A DNA stretch of 64,000 nt. Origin: Apostichopus japonicus. Taxonomy: Eukaryota; Echinodermata; Holothuroidea; Aspidochirotida; Stichopodidae. Positions 26,101 to 36,801 of this stretch are shown piece by piece. Each line of letters starts with the position of its first letter. Positions within the stretch are counted from its first letter, which is position 1. The stretch is from NCBI RefSeq assembly GCF_037975245.1, contig NC_092579.1, positions 3,248,001 through 3,312,000 of the forward strand. Reading direction: 5' to 3'. The notes beneath the pieces are model-generated. The model saw only the letters and a program-made list of their open reading frames with translations. It ran no database searches and was not told the DNA's origin. A program made the translations under genes and the position numbers.

Positions 26101-29100
26101 AGATTGAAAGACAGATTAAATCTCTTTTCATTTTATAACATTATATAGGTACTCTAACTCGTCATTTTAAAATTTATCAGTTTCGTGACAATTTAAATAA
26201 AAAAAGTTGTCAGTATTTTGTGTTCGCAGGAAATTGAACAAGGTTTTCCAACACTGCTGAACTGTGCAGTTATACATCATGTTAAAGGTTTTCACGGAGG
26301 CCTTTGAGAAATGAATGGTTAGTACAGTGTATAATGCTGCACTGATGCTGTGTGTAGGCCAAGGTTCACGAAGGTCATTGGTTATATTCGCGCGCCATAG
26401 ACATGTTTTTAGAGGTTACGGAGGGTCAGGTTTCCATGGATATTAATCAAAAATCAATCTGAGTTTAACTGACGCTAAAGAAATGGATCATCTTGGGCAG
26501 ATTAACAGATCATTGCAAGTATAAAGAAGTAGCTCTGCTGTTAAAAAGAAAAGTTCAATATCGGTTTGCTGTTATCGGCAATTAGGCAAAATTTTACCGA
26601 TACCGATATGCTGCCGATATTGCAAATATCGGCAGATACCGATATTGAAAACGATTATCGTAGCAACACTACAAACAATAATAACCACCTGCTTTTCAAA
26701 TTTTTCTAATTTCCCTGAAATGGTCAGTGATTCTAGGTGAATGGATAAGCTACCAACCAGTTGCTTCATTAAATATATTTCTACGAGGATCAACAAGACA
26801 CACTGGCTAGTGCAAAGGGCCAGAGAAAACCAAAATCAATGCTTAGATTGAGCAATCTGCAGAGCAGACCCAATAAGGAGCTCAGGCCTACCAGGCTTTG
26901 AGTGTTATCATTTATTAGTGCTAAATTACCAGAGGACTTTGGCTTCCCTGGGGGGCCGGAATGAAATCTTCTTAGGGCCGGATTTGAACCATGGCCGCCT
27001 ATTGACAATCCCTGATCTACGATAAGATAAATACATTCTTGCCTACATGAGGTTTTACTTACAGTGTTGACACTGCCATTATAAATGGCCACAATCAGGA
27101 TACAAGCAGCGGCAATTATTGCAAACACAATGAGGTTTGTGAATATTCGAATCAGGTACAGCTTGCAGGTTTGGAATTTTGAGACACCTTCTCTCTTCAC
27201 TTTTCCGCTGAGGTTCTCCTAGAAATTAAGCAAAAAAGGTAAGAAAACTTTGAACGCTAGAGGAAAGTTCAGATGTTAACGTAGCATGCCATTAAGTATC
27301 ACAGATCTAACGATACTGACCCTCACCCCATTCTCCCACCCAGATTATGGCCACCCCCTTCTCCCACCCAGATTATGCCCACCCCAACCCCTCCCTGCCC
27401 TTCTTCAATCATATTGAAATTAAATTTACAAAATAGTTTTAACCCTAGAAAAAAAATCAACTTGTGAGATTACTTAAAGAATACTATACAACTATACAAA
27501 ACAAAAGAACACCTCACAGCTGATATACAACCCACCTCCCGAACCCCCACAAGGACCCCCTAGTAAAGATTTACTATCACAGTTAACAGATGTGAGATGT
27601 ACACTAACATCTAGTTCTTTGTATGCACTAACATGAAGAGTTAAGGATTTGGTGTGACCCATCCATTTATACTTGAGTGCATGTAACATTAATACTTACT
27701 CACATCCCTAAAAAGAAGAAACCTCGCAGACTAGCAGAACAGTTTAAATGACAATCGGAGACAGAGAATGCTTGAAAACTACTCACGGCTAACTCCAGAT
27801 ATATGCTCTTACGGTTAAGCTTGGCCGCCACCTCTGACGTGACACCGAAGTCCCATCCTGTAAAGACCTTTGATGAGTAAAATCCATGTGTCTGATCCCC
27901 CGTCACAAAAAACTGCCTGTAAGCGGAGGATATGCTGTCAAGAAACGAAAAAAGAGAACCTGTTTGACAGGAGAGGCGGCATACATCCACATAGAAATAA
28001 TATTAAGTGTTGTTGTAATAGGTTTAGACTGGAGTCACTAAATGTCAAAAGTTACAAAGTGACTGAAAAGTTTTTCAAAGACCCTCAAAGGAAATGCAGT
28101 CACCACCGTTCAGACTATGCATGTTAGGACACGATAACATGCGATCAAAAGTGTTCAGACTACATGTCCTAAATTTATGCGATGACGGGAGGGTTTGTTG
28201 TTACCTTGTTTGCAACCTACCATCATGTTGTAGAGTATATAGGCCTACATTTTGACACAACAAGGTATCATGTCAGGGGTGACCTTGGCATCGCAGTACC
28301 AGAGTTTCTATCAAAGGAAGTCATTGCTTGCCTGGCAGCAAGCACAGAATAGTGTAATAGGGCATGGTATAGGCCCACAGGTATAAAGTGCCTGCTTCCT
28401 ACCTCTGATTGCGGCAATCAAAAACATATCAGTCTGACACATTTATCTTACGACAAAAGTTAAAAATCCTATTTGTTACACTGTATCATATCGCGTGTAG
28501 TGTGAATGGTCTCATATAATAACAGCTTGACCTTTTTTGAGTATATTGTGTCGTATTGTATCGTGTCATAGTGTATTGTATTGTATCATAAATAGGGTGA
28601 TTTGGGCCTCACTCTGATATAAGTCTGACCAAGTGTATCTCCCCCTCACTATAGGTTTAAAAAAAAAAAAAAACATGAAAAGAGGAACACAACATACTCA
28701 AATGATATATGTGGCATTGTAATTTGGGGATAACTTTAATAATTAGGCCCTTAAATAAGACATTTTGATGAGTGCAACAGTTAGCAGAATGCTAAAGTTA
28801 CTTAAACCTGATTAAATTTAACTTAAAACCTGTTCTGAGATAAAGAATAAATTTATCAGAAATACATTGAGCACGCCTATGGAATGCCAGACTAGACACT
28901 ATATGACTGCTTGACTGACCTCTTTATGAGAACCACCAGAATGAGGATGTAACATACAGAATACACTAGCAGGTAGGCAAGCGGGATGTTGTACTTTGCC
29001 TGGTTTGTGTATGATCCGTAGAACAATGTTGAATTAGCCAGCCAGCCCTGATGGAATAAATATACAGAAATAGCATGAAACATGCCCAATATGATGAAAA

Positions 29101-32100
29101 TAGCGTCAAATATACTTTATGGGACAATTCAAATTAGCTTTTCGTTTTCTGTCAGAAATATCTTGAAATTTTGAATTTGGCCTCAATTTTAAAACATTTA
29201 ACAACTAAAATTAACATGGAAATTGTGAATTCTTGAACAAAGATATACAGGGAATCTAGATCATTGTTTTTTATCATAAAATAAACAACAACTTCCCAAA
29301 AGCTGGAGGTTTAATCCTTCCATATGAAATCCCACATACAACTGCTACTAAAGGGAGTTCCACCCTACCGATACTTTTACAGAATATTACCAACCAAATA
29401 AATTCTGGAGGTTTCATCCTATCAAATGAAACTCCACATACAACTAAAAAGATTTCCAGCCTACCTTATACTTTTATAGAATATTACCAACTATATCAAT
29501 TCTTGAGTTATACTGCTGAGCATTCATGTGTTTTCCTTTGGATTAATTCTCCTCTAAACCCCATCCCAATCGCCTCCCACCCCTCCCCCTTTTTATCTCC
29601 TTCAGCTTCAAGAGAGTGCTGGTTGCATTTCCATGTAGTCTCTGGCATACAAATGTATGGGCACAAAATTTAGTGAAACTGAATTTAGTGAAACAACAGA
29701 TATCTAAATTTATCAAGAAAGTCTAAATCTGGGCAAATGTATGGGCACAAAATTTAGTGAAACTGAATTTAGTGAAACAACAGATATCTAAATTTAAAAT
29801 CAAGAAAGTCTAAATCTGGGCAAATGCATGGGCACAAAATTTTGTGAAACTGAAGTTAGTGAAACAAGAGATATCAAATTTTATCAAGAAAAGTCTAAAA
29901 CTGGGCAAAGGGCCAGCAATCTACATAAGACTACATGTTCCATCTTTCAACAGTCGAAAAGTAAATTTGCCCTTGACTATTCTTTACTGTACGTGTATCA
30001 TTTAAAGTGCGTTTTACTCTCATACAAATACGACATTAACTCAACGCCATCTTCTATACACCAGCGAATCATTAATCTGTTATCCCATCGCAGAATGCTA
30101 TGCAGACTGGGCAAATCGCTATACGAATGCAAACATGTATAGCATAGTAGTTTATATGGGACAATCGTGACAGCCTTCAAAACTGCTATGCAGACATTAT
30201 ACACTAAATTATGCCCTGTACACCTGACTGAATTTTGATTGCAAGGCCAAAAAAACTGCAGTGTTAGGCAAGTGTTTAAAATAGTTTTATGGTAGTTTGA
30301 ACACCAGTCATGACTGAACAATGCAGAGACTGAACAATGCTTTATTTCTTTTGATGCAATTGTTTGGTCTTTTTCTATTATTTACAAGAAGAATACAAAG
30401 GGGGGGGGGGATATGGCAAGATCACATACTACTTATTTTTCATTCTTCAAGCAAACAAAAAGCAAACAAAAGCCCCCCAAAAATTTCAACTTATATTTGG
30501 AAACCAGGATCAGACATCACAAAGAGTCCTTAAGCTGGTAAAATGAAATACTAAACTTGTAATATTGCTGTTTTATGCAGTTATGATTCACGGTTGTACA
30601 GTAGGAGTATACCAATTATTCAAAGGTTTCCAAAGGACTAGCTCTTGGCAAAAATATTACCAACAAAGTTGCCTTTTAGCAGTACAGTATTTCACTATGC
30701 AGAATCGACACAATGTGTGCAAAAATTGCATGAAAGAGTCAAAGAATTGAAATATGTAGATATATTGCAAGAAAATAAGAAAACAAGAACTTATGATACC
30801 TTGCGACCTTTCTATGAGAATATTTACTGTAACACTGCAAATAAGATTTTTGTAAATTTTGACCATTGTTGACAGCTGAGGTGATTAGCAAGGTTCTCCA
30901 ACCCAAGTGGACCTGAATATCAAGCTTTTCCATGGTATATTTATGTTATTATCATGTTTACAAAGGTTTTGAATATTGACTTGACCTCAAATGACCTTTG
31001 AACCCTTTGCAGAAAATAAGATTAATGTGTTCAAGGAGGTGGCTAGGCATGGCAAGTATATAACTCAAAGTTTTACTCGTAATGTCTACTTGACAGGTTT
31101 TCATGTTTGCAAGGTCTACAGACTTTCACCTCAGTTGACCTCAAACGACCTTTTGACCTCGACCAAACAGTTGAGAGAACATCTGTTGGTTTCAAGCTTG
31201 ATACGGACTACTGCCGAGACACTGCCCACTCAAGAAGGTTTAATTTACCCATAATTTTTAATCAGTTGTTTTGCTACTGATTTCTCCTATCAGAGAGAGA
31301 TAAAACAATAAAAACGCACCCCTCCAGTTAAGAGATCCAGAGCGCTGAAATCCTGATGTACCGGTCGGTTATCCGGGTACCGATAAAACAACTCTGGAAT
31401 CACGATGAGGGAGAAGGTGAGGAGGAAGACGATGATGTTCAGGAAGAGTAACCAACGAAGGAGGATGAAGAAAGAAGTCACGCTGCTGCCAAAGTTGCCC
31501 TCTATTGTTTTAATAGAACTGGTCCAAAGGGCAAGGCCTTTCAGCCAGTCTACGATCCGTTCCTTCAGGCTCCCCATGGACTAGATTGTTTCCCCAAAAG
31601 AAAAGACAAATTGTGTGCGTGTGTATTTTAGTTTACAGCACAAAAATACCACAATTATGATCACTTCTTCTAAATGGGCAACAATAACCTTAAACAGTTG
31701 CTGGAGATGCTAAAATCGCCAAAACAATTAAAATATATATGTAATTACAAATTAAGGTGTCAAAACCATTTCTTACAAAATGTAAATAATGAAGAAGATA
31801 GAAAAACATATAAGTGTGAACTTTTTTGTGTGAAAATAACAGGAGAGATTATTAAAAACAAATGCAAAAAAAAAAACAACTACTAATAACATAAGGCAAG
31901 GAGGAGAAAATGTGCTGTGTGTAGACTTACATAAGAAAGAGAATACCAAGCTGCTTTGATAGGGCTGGTTGTCTTTGCTTTTTTCTTGGATTTTTTGGCT
32001 ACTTTTCTCCTAAAACAAAGGTTAATGCAAAAAGAAAGATATCAAGTACCTAGTTTTGTGAAAGTGTGTAAAATAATCACAATTTCAGATTGATTTCTAT

Positions 32101-35100
32101 TTTGAATTGTGACTGCCTCTTTTATACCAAGTAAATTCTGTTTTTTTTTTCTGTTTTATTTTAATTTGGTTACTTCGTAATGCAGTATGTAGTATCCAGT
32201 TGTACAATTTACAATACGCTCTACCCAAGTAAATATCATTGTGATATAGCACCACACATTTCGTGAGAATCCACTATGGCAGACCACTTCCAAAGATCAG
32301 ATAAAACATAATCCAAGCAGTAAATGAAGTCCTACAATGTCTTTGTCAGTATGTATTCCCTACCCAAGTAAATATCATTTTGATATAATGCCACAAATTT
32401 CTCGAGAATCCACTACGGCAAACCACTCCTAACGATCAGATAAGAAATAATCCAATCAGTTAATGAAATCATACGATGCTTTTGTCTGATTTTTCCAGAC
32501 TCAACAAATCTTTAATCATGGATTTAAAAAGTCGGTATTTTATACCTGACGGCCTTCTTGGTTTCCATGTTACTGGACATTCCTCGGATGGTATTCCTTC
32601 TTTTAACGGCAGCTGCTTTGCTGCCATCCACCACTTTTGTATCCTCCATGATTTTTTTCACAATTTCATTTTCCTCATCGGAATGTTCCTCTACGGCCCC
32701 CTCCTGACCTTTCCGCCGACGAACAGTTGTTGGCTTGACCCACTTACTACTGCTAGTTGTCTTAATAATCCCACGCCCTATCAAAGTAATAAAGAGAGAG
32801 AATTAAAAAACACATATGAATAATGATCATTTATTCATTCTTGTTAAAATTCTCGAATCTGATTGGCCTGTTGTCATCCGCTGACCATGCATTGACCTAT
32901 GGATAATGCATGGCAAACGCACCAGTGTATTATTATTATAAGTTGCAAGAAAAAGAAAAGTATGGCTGCAGGCTTATCAATAGAGAACAGAGCAGGTTAA
33001 GACAAGACAAGACGATATATGGATGGAATCAGCGTGTTTATGTCAGATTCATAAACCTAAATCAGACAGGAGTGTATAAACCTCCTTGGCATTTCCAGGG
33101 AATAGTTTAATGTACACTTTGAGCAGCAGTTTTTGTGGGATTTCTCATAAAATAGTGAACTTTACACTATGGTGTCTAGAACACTTGATGTATATATGTC
33201 TTCAAAGTTTAAATATCACTTTTGTAATTTGTACATATCAAGCTGCTGTTTTAACATAAAAGTTATATTATGCAAGTTACACCTTTTTTGAACGATGTTA
33301 CATTGCTTCGGTAGTAAGATTGCAAGGTACAATTGGTAATAATCACAGCCAGTTTCAAAGAGCCAAGAAACAATAAGCTATTTCAATTCCCGCATCCCAT
33401 ATCACTTTCCAAATTCCAACAAATGGCAGCGAAATTCTGATAAAAATCGGTAGAAAACTTGATCTTGCAAAACGGACGATGCTTTGATAGTCCGAAAATA
33501 TGTTGATGCATCTGTAACATTTATACGATGAAAAAATAACCTACCAAGGGTTCTACTGGGGAGTAAGTCTATAATGTAGTTAGGATCACCCAGGTTTGCA
33601 GCTAGAAATTCTCTCTCTTCCACCTCATCAATCTCATCAGCAGTTGATACGTAACTCTCTGTGGAGGCGTTGGAATCTCTCCGAGCAGCCGGGCCATTTG
33701 CGTACTGTTGCTCCTCGGGAGAAATGTCAGTTTCCCTTTCAACATGAAAATCTGTGCCATGAAACGTAACATAAAGATAAATTACATCGATGCACGTCTA
33801 CAATTGGCAAAGTGCTTGTGTGGTAAGTTCCATTTGTTGAACATAATGATGATTGGTAAAATAAGGTAAACAATAACTTTGTCAAGAGAAGCATCAAACA
33901 CACTGGGATCAAGATGATTTGCTGGAGCAGATATGCCTTGAAATACAATGTGTCTTTGTTTGCACTCAGGAAAAGAATCTCACAATGTTTTAGCCACTTG
34001 TTAAACATGGCCAGTGATCACAAAAACAAAACAAATTCTACCATCTACAATTTCCCTGAATTACGACACAAATCAGTTGCTGTACTGGCTTTTGAGAGCA
34101 GCCCAAGAAAAAGACGCGCAGGTAATGAAGAGTAATATACATGTGGATTAAGTTAGGCACTGAATTCACCTTGATTCTTTTGATGTTCTTAACGTCTGTA
34201 CCGACAGAAAAATCGCCGATGCTGTTTCTCTACTGGCAAAATCTGATAGTATTTAGCCAGTAAATAGCTCCACATTTCAGGGCCTGGCATACTTGATATG
34301 TTTAAAACATTTATCATCTCATCACCACAGATCACCTGTATTGTAAGTTGTAACGATATCACAATTCTGAAATTATGCCCTCTATCAGAGTTGAAAAGAT
34401 GGCTGCCAAACGCACAAGTTAAAGCAGCATTTTGCGTCCTTTTCTATGATTTTTCTCAACCTCACTGACTCTTCAATGCCATAACCACATGTATACATAA
34501 CTAGCTTATCTATGTAAATCTTACATCAGATGGTGGCATAAAAGTCGAAAAATTTGCAAATTTCAACTTTTTTGTTTTTCTCCCAGATATTTTCAGTTGG
34601 GATCCCAGTAAACCTCGCCCATAATATGAATATTTAAACACTACGAACGTCATTGACCAGTACGTCAACACCATGCTTGATTTGTGTATAGTCTATATGG
34701 CAGTTGTACCAGGGAGTTCCATAACAACTCCCTGGTTGTACTAACGCAAAGTCTTGAATCTATTTTTAGCAACGGCTCATAACTAAACCTGCATCTCTGT
34801 TTGGTTGAATTCAAACTAGTGGGTTTGGGGGAACTGTATGCAATTAATTTTAAATTTGGAATTTGTCGTGGACACTTTTCTCATTATCTGCAAATATCCT
34901 TAATTACTTGCCAATTACATTGTTGGCAGGGAAAAACTTGGCTAATATCTTAGTTTGCTGTTTTGTGATTGATATATGTAAAAAAACTCGAAGGACATGT
35001 CAAAAAAGTAGAAAACGGCGACCAACGCAAAGAGCTGCTTTAAGATGGTTACAACCAGAATAAATCAGTAGAAATCTGAGCCATTGGGTGTTTCCTTGAA

Positions 35101-35774
35101 TCAATACACTCATCCCAGAACACAACAAGTACAGTATTGACCTCATATATGATACTGTAGAGAGTCAAGTAATGGTCACTAATTCCAAACAATTCACAAA
35201 ATTTTAAACTGTCACCAGCAAAGGGGTTGAACTTTTGTTCCAGCCTTCAAGTTGTGAAGTTGAACTTAGAAAGACCAAACTGGATTTTCAGTACATTACT
35301 CTACAATTTGGAAAAATCTTTTGTTACTGATGTTTTCTTAATGTACCATCTGTTTGTATGGTAGTGAACTGATCGTTCTTATCATTCAAAACTTACATTA
35401 TTGAACCCAATCACAGTGAAATTTTGTGGTTATCCTGCCACCACAAAAAAGCATGCTTTTGCATGGAAGTTTTAGAGGAATATTAACACTTTAATTGCCA
35501 AACCATGGAGCACATACTGTAAAGAATGCAAACAAACAGTATGATGTATTCATAAAAAATCTACAAGCTAAATTTGCTTCAAATTTGGACAATAATGAAC
35601 CAAAACAAAGTAAGCTTTACTTAAAATATATGTGTTGAGCTACAGTATGTTACAAGACATATTACCTGACAAGACCTCGACATCATCATAACCATAATTT
35701 TGCTGACCGCGCTGGTAATCTTGGAGCTGCACATCCTCTGCACTTGAGGGATGATTTGCATATCTGTAATCCAT
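16893..35774 (-). CDS. TMC: Transmembrane channel-like (TMC) protein, complete 17-exon gene
   Basis: I assembled 17 coding exons by hand from GT-AG boundaries. All phases agree and the total is 2,415 nt, 804 residues plus stop. Exons: 35666-35774, 33545-33751, 32546-32777, 31931-32009, 31320-31580, 28920-29047, 27787-27916, 27063-27218, 24765-24907, 23976-24063, 23492-23589, 22943-23038, 20364-20439, 19847-19977, 18945-19100, 17904-17982, 16893-17138. The protein has an acidic then basic cytosolic N-terminus (about residues 1-215), nine or ten hydrophobic helices (about 230-700) and a polar basic C-terminus. The TMC family signature CWETFAGQEIYKL begins at residue 512. TMC proteins are multi-pass membrane proteins related to TMEM16 and OSCA; TMC1/2 form the mechanotransduction channel of hair cells. 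The paralogue is not certain; the TMC4-8 branch seems likelier than TMC1-3. The start is the first ATG after a plausible UTR acceptor (TTTATCAG) 36 nt upstream, so a 5' non-coding exon probably lies further upstream. Confidence 0.93.
17395..17760. repeat. Degenerate minisatellite in last TMC intron
   Basis: Repeated 'actgaccaacaggacc' and 'tgactaaccaatcaagg' blocks, including an exact ~50-bp duplication (17465-17525 versus 17588-17646). Confidence 0.8.
17904..17982 (-). CDS. TMC: TMC coding exon 16
   Basis: Acceptor TTTTAG, donor CTG|GTAAGG, phase 2 to phase 0. It encodes a basic cytosolic segment after the last helix (YYFRTVTKGRRKIIKRLKQQ). Confidence 0.9.
18945..19100 (-). CDS. TMC: TMC coding exon 15, last membrane helix
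   Basis: Acceptor TCTAAG, donor TTAT|GTAAGC, phase 2 to phase 2. It encodes the extracellular CGPFRGLENPFEV motif and the final helix ending in AVIIVL. A competing acceptor 12 nt further in gives an immediate in-frame stop, so 19100 was preferred. Confidence 0.88.
19390..19770. repeat. Degenerate short-period minisatellite in TMC intron 14
   Basis: Many variants of 'catacacaaatagcatccat', about 24-nt spacing. Minus-strand open frames here (CYLCMEYG-type repeats) are a by-product. Confidence 0.8.
19847..19977 (-). CDS. TMC: TMC coding exon 14, membrane helix
   Basis: Acceptor TTTTCAG, donor ACA|GTGAGT, phase 0 to phase 2. It encodes QAWRASLTKTVFLIILFVFF and a hydrophobic helix. Confidence 0.9.
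20364..20439 (-). CDS. TMC: TMC coding exon 13, membrane helix
   Basis: Acceptor TTTCAG, donor AGG|GTATGA, phase 2 to phase 0. It encodes IGMYFSPLLMAFCIIKIII, matching the family's helix after the CWET region. Confidence 0.9.
20860..22935 (-). repeat. 112-bp tandem array copying the exon 12 end and splice donor
   Basis: About 15 well-conserved units of 112 bp (21,110-22,890) with decayed units on the left. On the minus strand each unit contains CCAGTCACAGGTTTACACATG|GTAAGTC in two adjoining parts, nearly identical to the end of TMC exon 12 (CAGTCACAGGCTTATACATG) and its donor. It starts immediately after the authentic donor at 22942. Confidence 0.95.
22943..23038 (-). CDS. TMC: TMC coding exon 12
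   Basis: Acceptor TTTTAG, donor ACATG|GTAAGT, phase 2 to phase 2. It encodes a loop with NIARNTMDLIQSQAYTW. Its last ~25 nt and its donor are the template of the 112-bp array that follows in the intron. Confidence 0.9.
23492..23589 (-). CDS. TMC: TMC coding exon 11, CWET signature
   Basis: Acceptor TTGTAG, donor TTTGC|GTAAGT, phase 0 to phase 2. It starts directly with the family hallmark CWETFAGQEIYKLVIIDF, the strongest evidence for the TMC assignment. Confidence 0.95.
23976..24063 (-). CDS. TMC: TMC coding exon 10, fifth membrane helix
   Basis: Acceptor CTACAG, donor GAG|GTAAGA, phase 2 to phase 0. It encodes VFLMKVVVLVTLIVFWLQQV followed by a Cys-containing extracellular loop. Confidence 0.88.
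24765..24907 (-). CDS. TMC: TMC coding exon 9, fourth membrane region
   Basis: Acceptor TCTTAG, donor GCAG|GTAGGT, phase 0 to phase 2. It encodes the re-entrant or transmembrane segment VPLLVAGYNLILPYMFTVI, then NLERYKNPRNALYVALGR. Confidence 0.9.
25234..26671. mobile_element. hAT-type element (1.4 kb) in TMC intron 8
   Basis: Ends TAGTATTGCGCCGATA and (inverted) TAGTGTTGCTACGATA are flanked by perfect 8-bp duplications CAAACAAT (25226-25233 and 26672-26679). Both subterminal regions are packed with CGATATCGG/CCGATACCGAT motifs, probably transposase binding sites. No transposase-like frame was seen, so it is a deletion derivative. Confidence 0.85.
27063..27218 (-). CDS. TMC: TMC coding exon 8, third membrane helix
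   Basis: Acceptor TTTCTAG, donor ACT|GTAAGT, phase 0 to phase 0. The helix is LIVFAIIAAACILIVAIY. The open frame continues upstream and downstream only as intron read-through. Confidence 0.9.
27787..27916 (-). CDS. TMC: TMC coding exon 7
   Basis: Acceptor CTTACAG, donor GCC|GTGAGT, phase 2 to phase 0. It contains the cytosolic-loop motif KVFTGWDFGVTSEVAAKL, which is conserved in the family. Confidence 0.9.
28920..29047 (-). CDS. TMC: TMC coding exon 6, second membrane helix
   Basis: Acceptor CCATCAG, donor AGAG|GTCAGT, phase 0 to phase 2. It encodes LFYGSYTN..., then a hydrophobic helix (IPLAYLLVYSVCYILILVVL), matching TMC helix 2. Confidence 0.9.
29280..29500. repeat. Two-copy tandem duplication (~115 bp)
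   Basis: 'ggaggttt.atcct.' through 'tttacagaatattaccaac' occurs twice with moderate divergence, in TMC intron 5. Confidence 0.75.
29650..29905. repeat. Three-copy tandem repeat (~90 bp)
   Basis: 'gggcacaaaatttagtgaaac' to 'aagtctaaatctgggcaaatg' repeated three times; the third copy is more diverged. Confidence 0.9.
31320..31580 (-). CDS. TMC: TMC coding exon 5, first membrane helix
   Basis: Acceptor ATCTAG, donor GGG|GTGCGT, phase 0 to phase 0, 87 codons. It carries the IEGNFGSSVTSFFILLRWL stretch typical of TMC helix 1, then an extracellular loop ending DLLTGG. Confidence 0.92.
31931..32009 (-). CDS. TMC: TMC coding exon 4
   Basis: Acceptor TTTTAG, donor TAT|GTAAGT, phase 2 to phase 0. 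It encodes a lysine-rich segment (KKSKKKAKTTSP) ending in KAAWYSLSY, just before the first membrane region. Confidence 0.87.
32222..32487. repeat. Two-copy tandem duplication (~130 bp)
   Basis: 'tacccaagtaaatatcattt' to 'atgcttttgtc' twice, in TMC intron 3. Confidence 0.8.
32546..32777 (-). CDS. TMC: TMC coding exon 3
   Basis: Acceptor TTTGATAG, donor CAG|GTATAA, phase 1 to phase 2. It encodes a charged cytosolic segment with basic patches (TTVRRRKGQ, AAVKRRNTIRG) around an acidic cluster. Confidence 0.87.
33545..33751 (-). CDS. TMC: TMC coding exon 2
   Basis: Acceptor GGCACAG, donor TTG|GTAGGT, phase 1 to phase 1. It encodes an acidic cytosolic stretch (a DEIDEVEEREF run) followed by LGDPNYIIDLLPSRTL. 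Confidence 0.88.
34419..35043 (+). mobile_element. TTAA-flanked inverted-repeat element A
   Basis: Ends TTAAAGCAGCATTTTGCG and (inverted) TTAAAGCAGCTCTTTGCG, with TTAA at both borders. It is about 625 bp. An inverted homologous copy is at 51097-51763. It lies in TMC intron 1. Confidence 0.75.
35666..35774 (-). CDS. TMC: TMC coding exon 1
   Basis: Begins MDYRYANHPSSAEDVQLQDY and ends in phase 1 at donor CAG|GTAATA. It is rich in Asp, Gln and Tyr and belongs to the disordered cytosolic N-terminus. Confidence 0.85.
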
Positions 35775-36579
35775 CTTGTTTTATTCCAAAATGTATCACA
35801 GATTACAAACCTGATAAATTAAAATGGAAATATATTACTGACTTTAGGTAAATTTTCAAAAGAAGAAGTGCCATTGCAAACTTAACTCATCCTGACGATA
35901 GTTTCCATTCATAAATTTGCAAAGCATTTCCAATCATAAAAGTTGATCAATAGATTTATTAACTAGTAATGTTTGTTTCGCGTGTGACGAAAAGTATTTT
36001 TTTAAAACATTTTTCTTTCCGTCGAGACTGTGTAGATTAAAACTACAGTACAAAAACGAGATTACATGTGGACCAAAATCAAATTTCTACTCGCAGCGAC
36101 ATATAACAATGTGAAGTTTATAGGGGACATGGTCAGTTACAGTTTATATACGGTACCGACATAATCAGGCTAAGAATATAAATATAATATAGATACTATT
36201 TTGATATCATGGCATTGGGTAATGTAGCAGCACAGCACCAAGTGCTTTACACTCAGCTAACAACAACAATTGCAGAGGTGTTCCCATCTTCTATCAACAT
36301 TGCTAAGACACACACACACAGAAATAAGAGGGGCTGTTAAGTCTGTGTCTGCAATTAAGAGTTTACTGTACATCAGTGTGGATACAGCAAGCCTAGGGGC
36401 AGTACTATCCCTTATATCATATAATATCTCATGGACAGTACTAACACCTAACTGCAATTTAACATACTATGCCTAACAATTGGTACTTGTATTGTTGTGA
36501 GTGGTCCAAGTTTGTTCTGGTGCCTGTTTTGTTCACATCTTGTATGATGGCACATTCCAAACTATTCCAAACTATTCTA

Positions 36580-36792
36580 AACATGCATGCACACACTCAC
36601 ACAGAGACACGTTCATCAATACAAGAAACCCCAACTAAATCACTTCAAAACAAGGCATATCTTTTGAACAATTGCAAAGAACATCATGGATGCACACACA
36701 CACACACGTCACTACAAGAAACCCCCAACTTAATCACTTCAAAACAAGGCATATATCTTTTCAACAACTGCCAAGAACAGCATGGATGCATT
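36580..36792. repeat. Tandem duplication with (CA)n
   Basis: Two ~100-bp copies of 'acaagaaacccc.aact.aat' to 'catggatgca' separated by CA microsatellite. Confidence 0.8.
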
Positions 36793-36801
36793 TTCGATTC
36801 C

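Noticed and set aside
26790..27200. 136-codon minus-strand frame
   Set aside because: TMC exon 8 plus read-through into the following intron; only 27063-27218 is coding.
34863..35063. Frame sharing LAGKNLA.ILVCCFVIDI with 51097-51318
   Set aside because: The similarity is explained by two copies of a non-coding TTAA element, not a gene pair.
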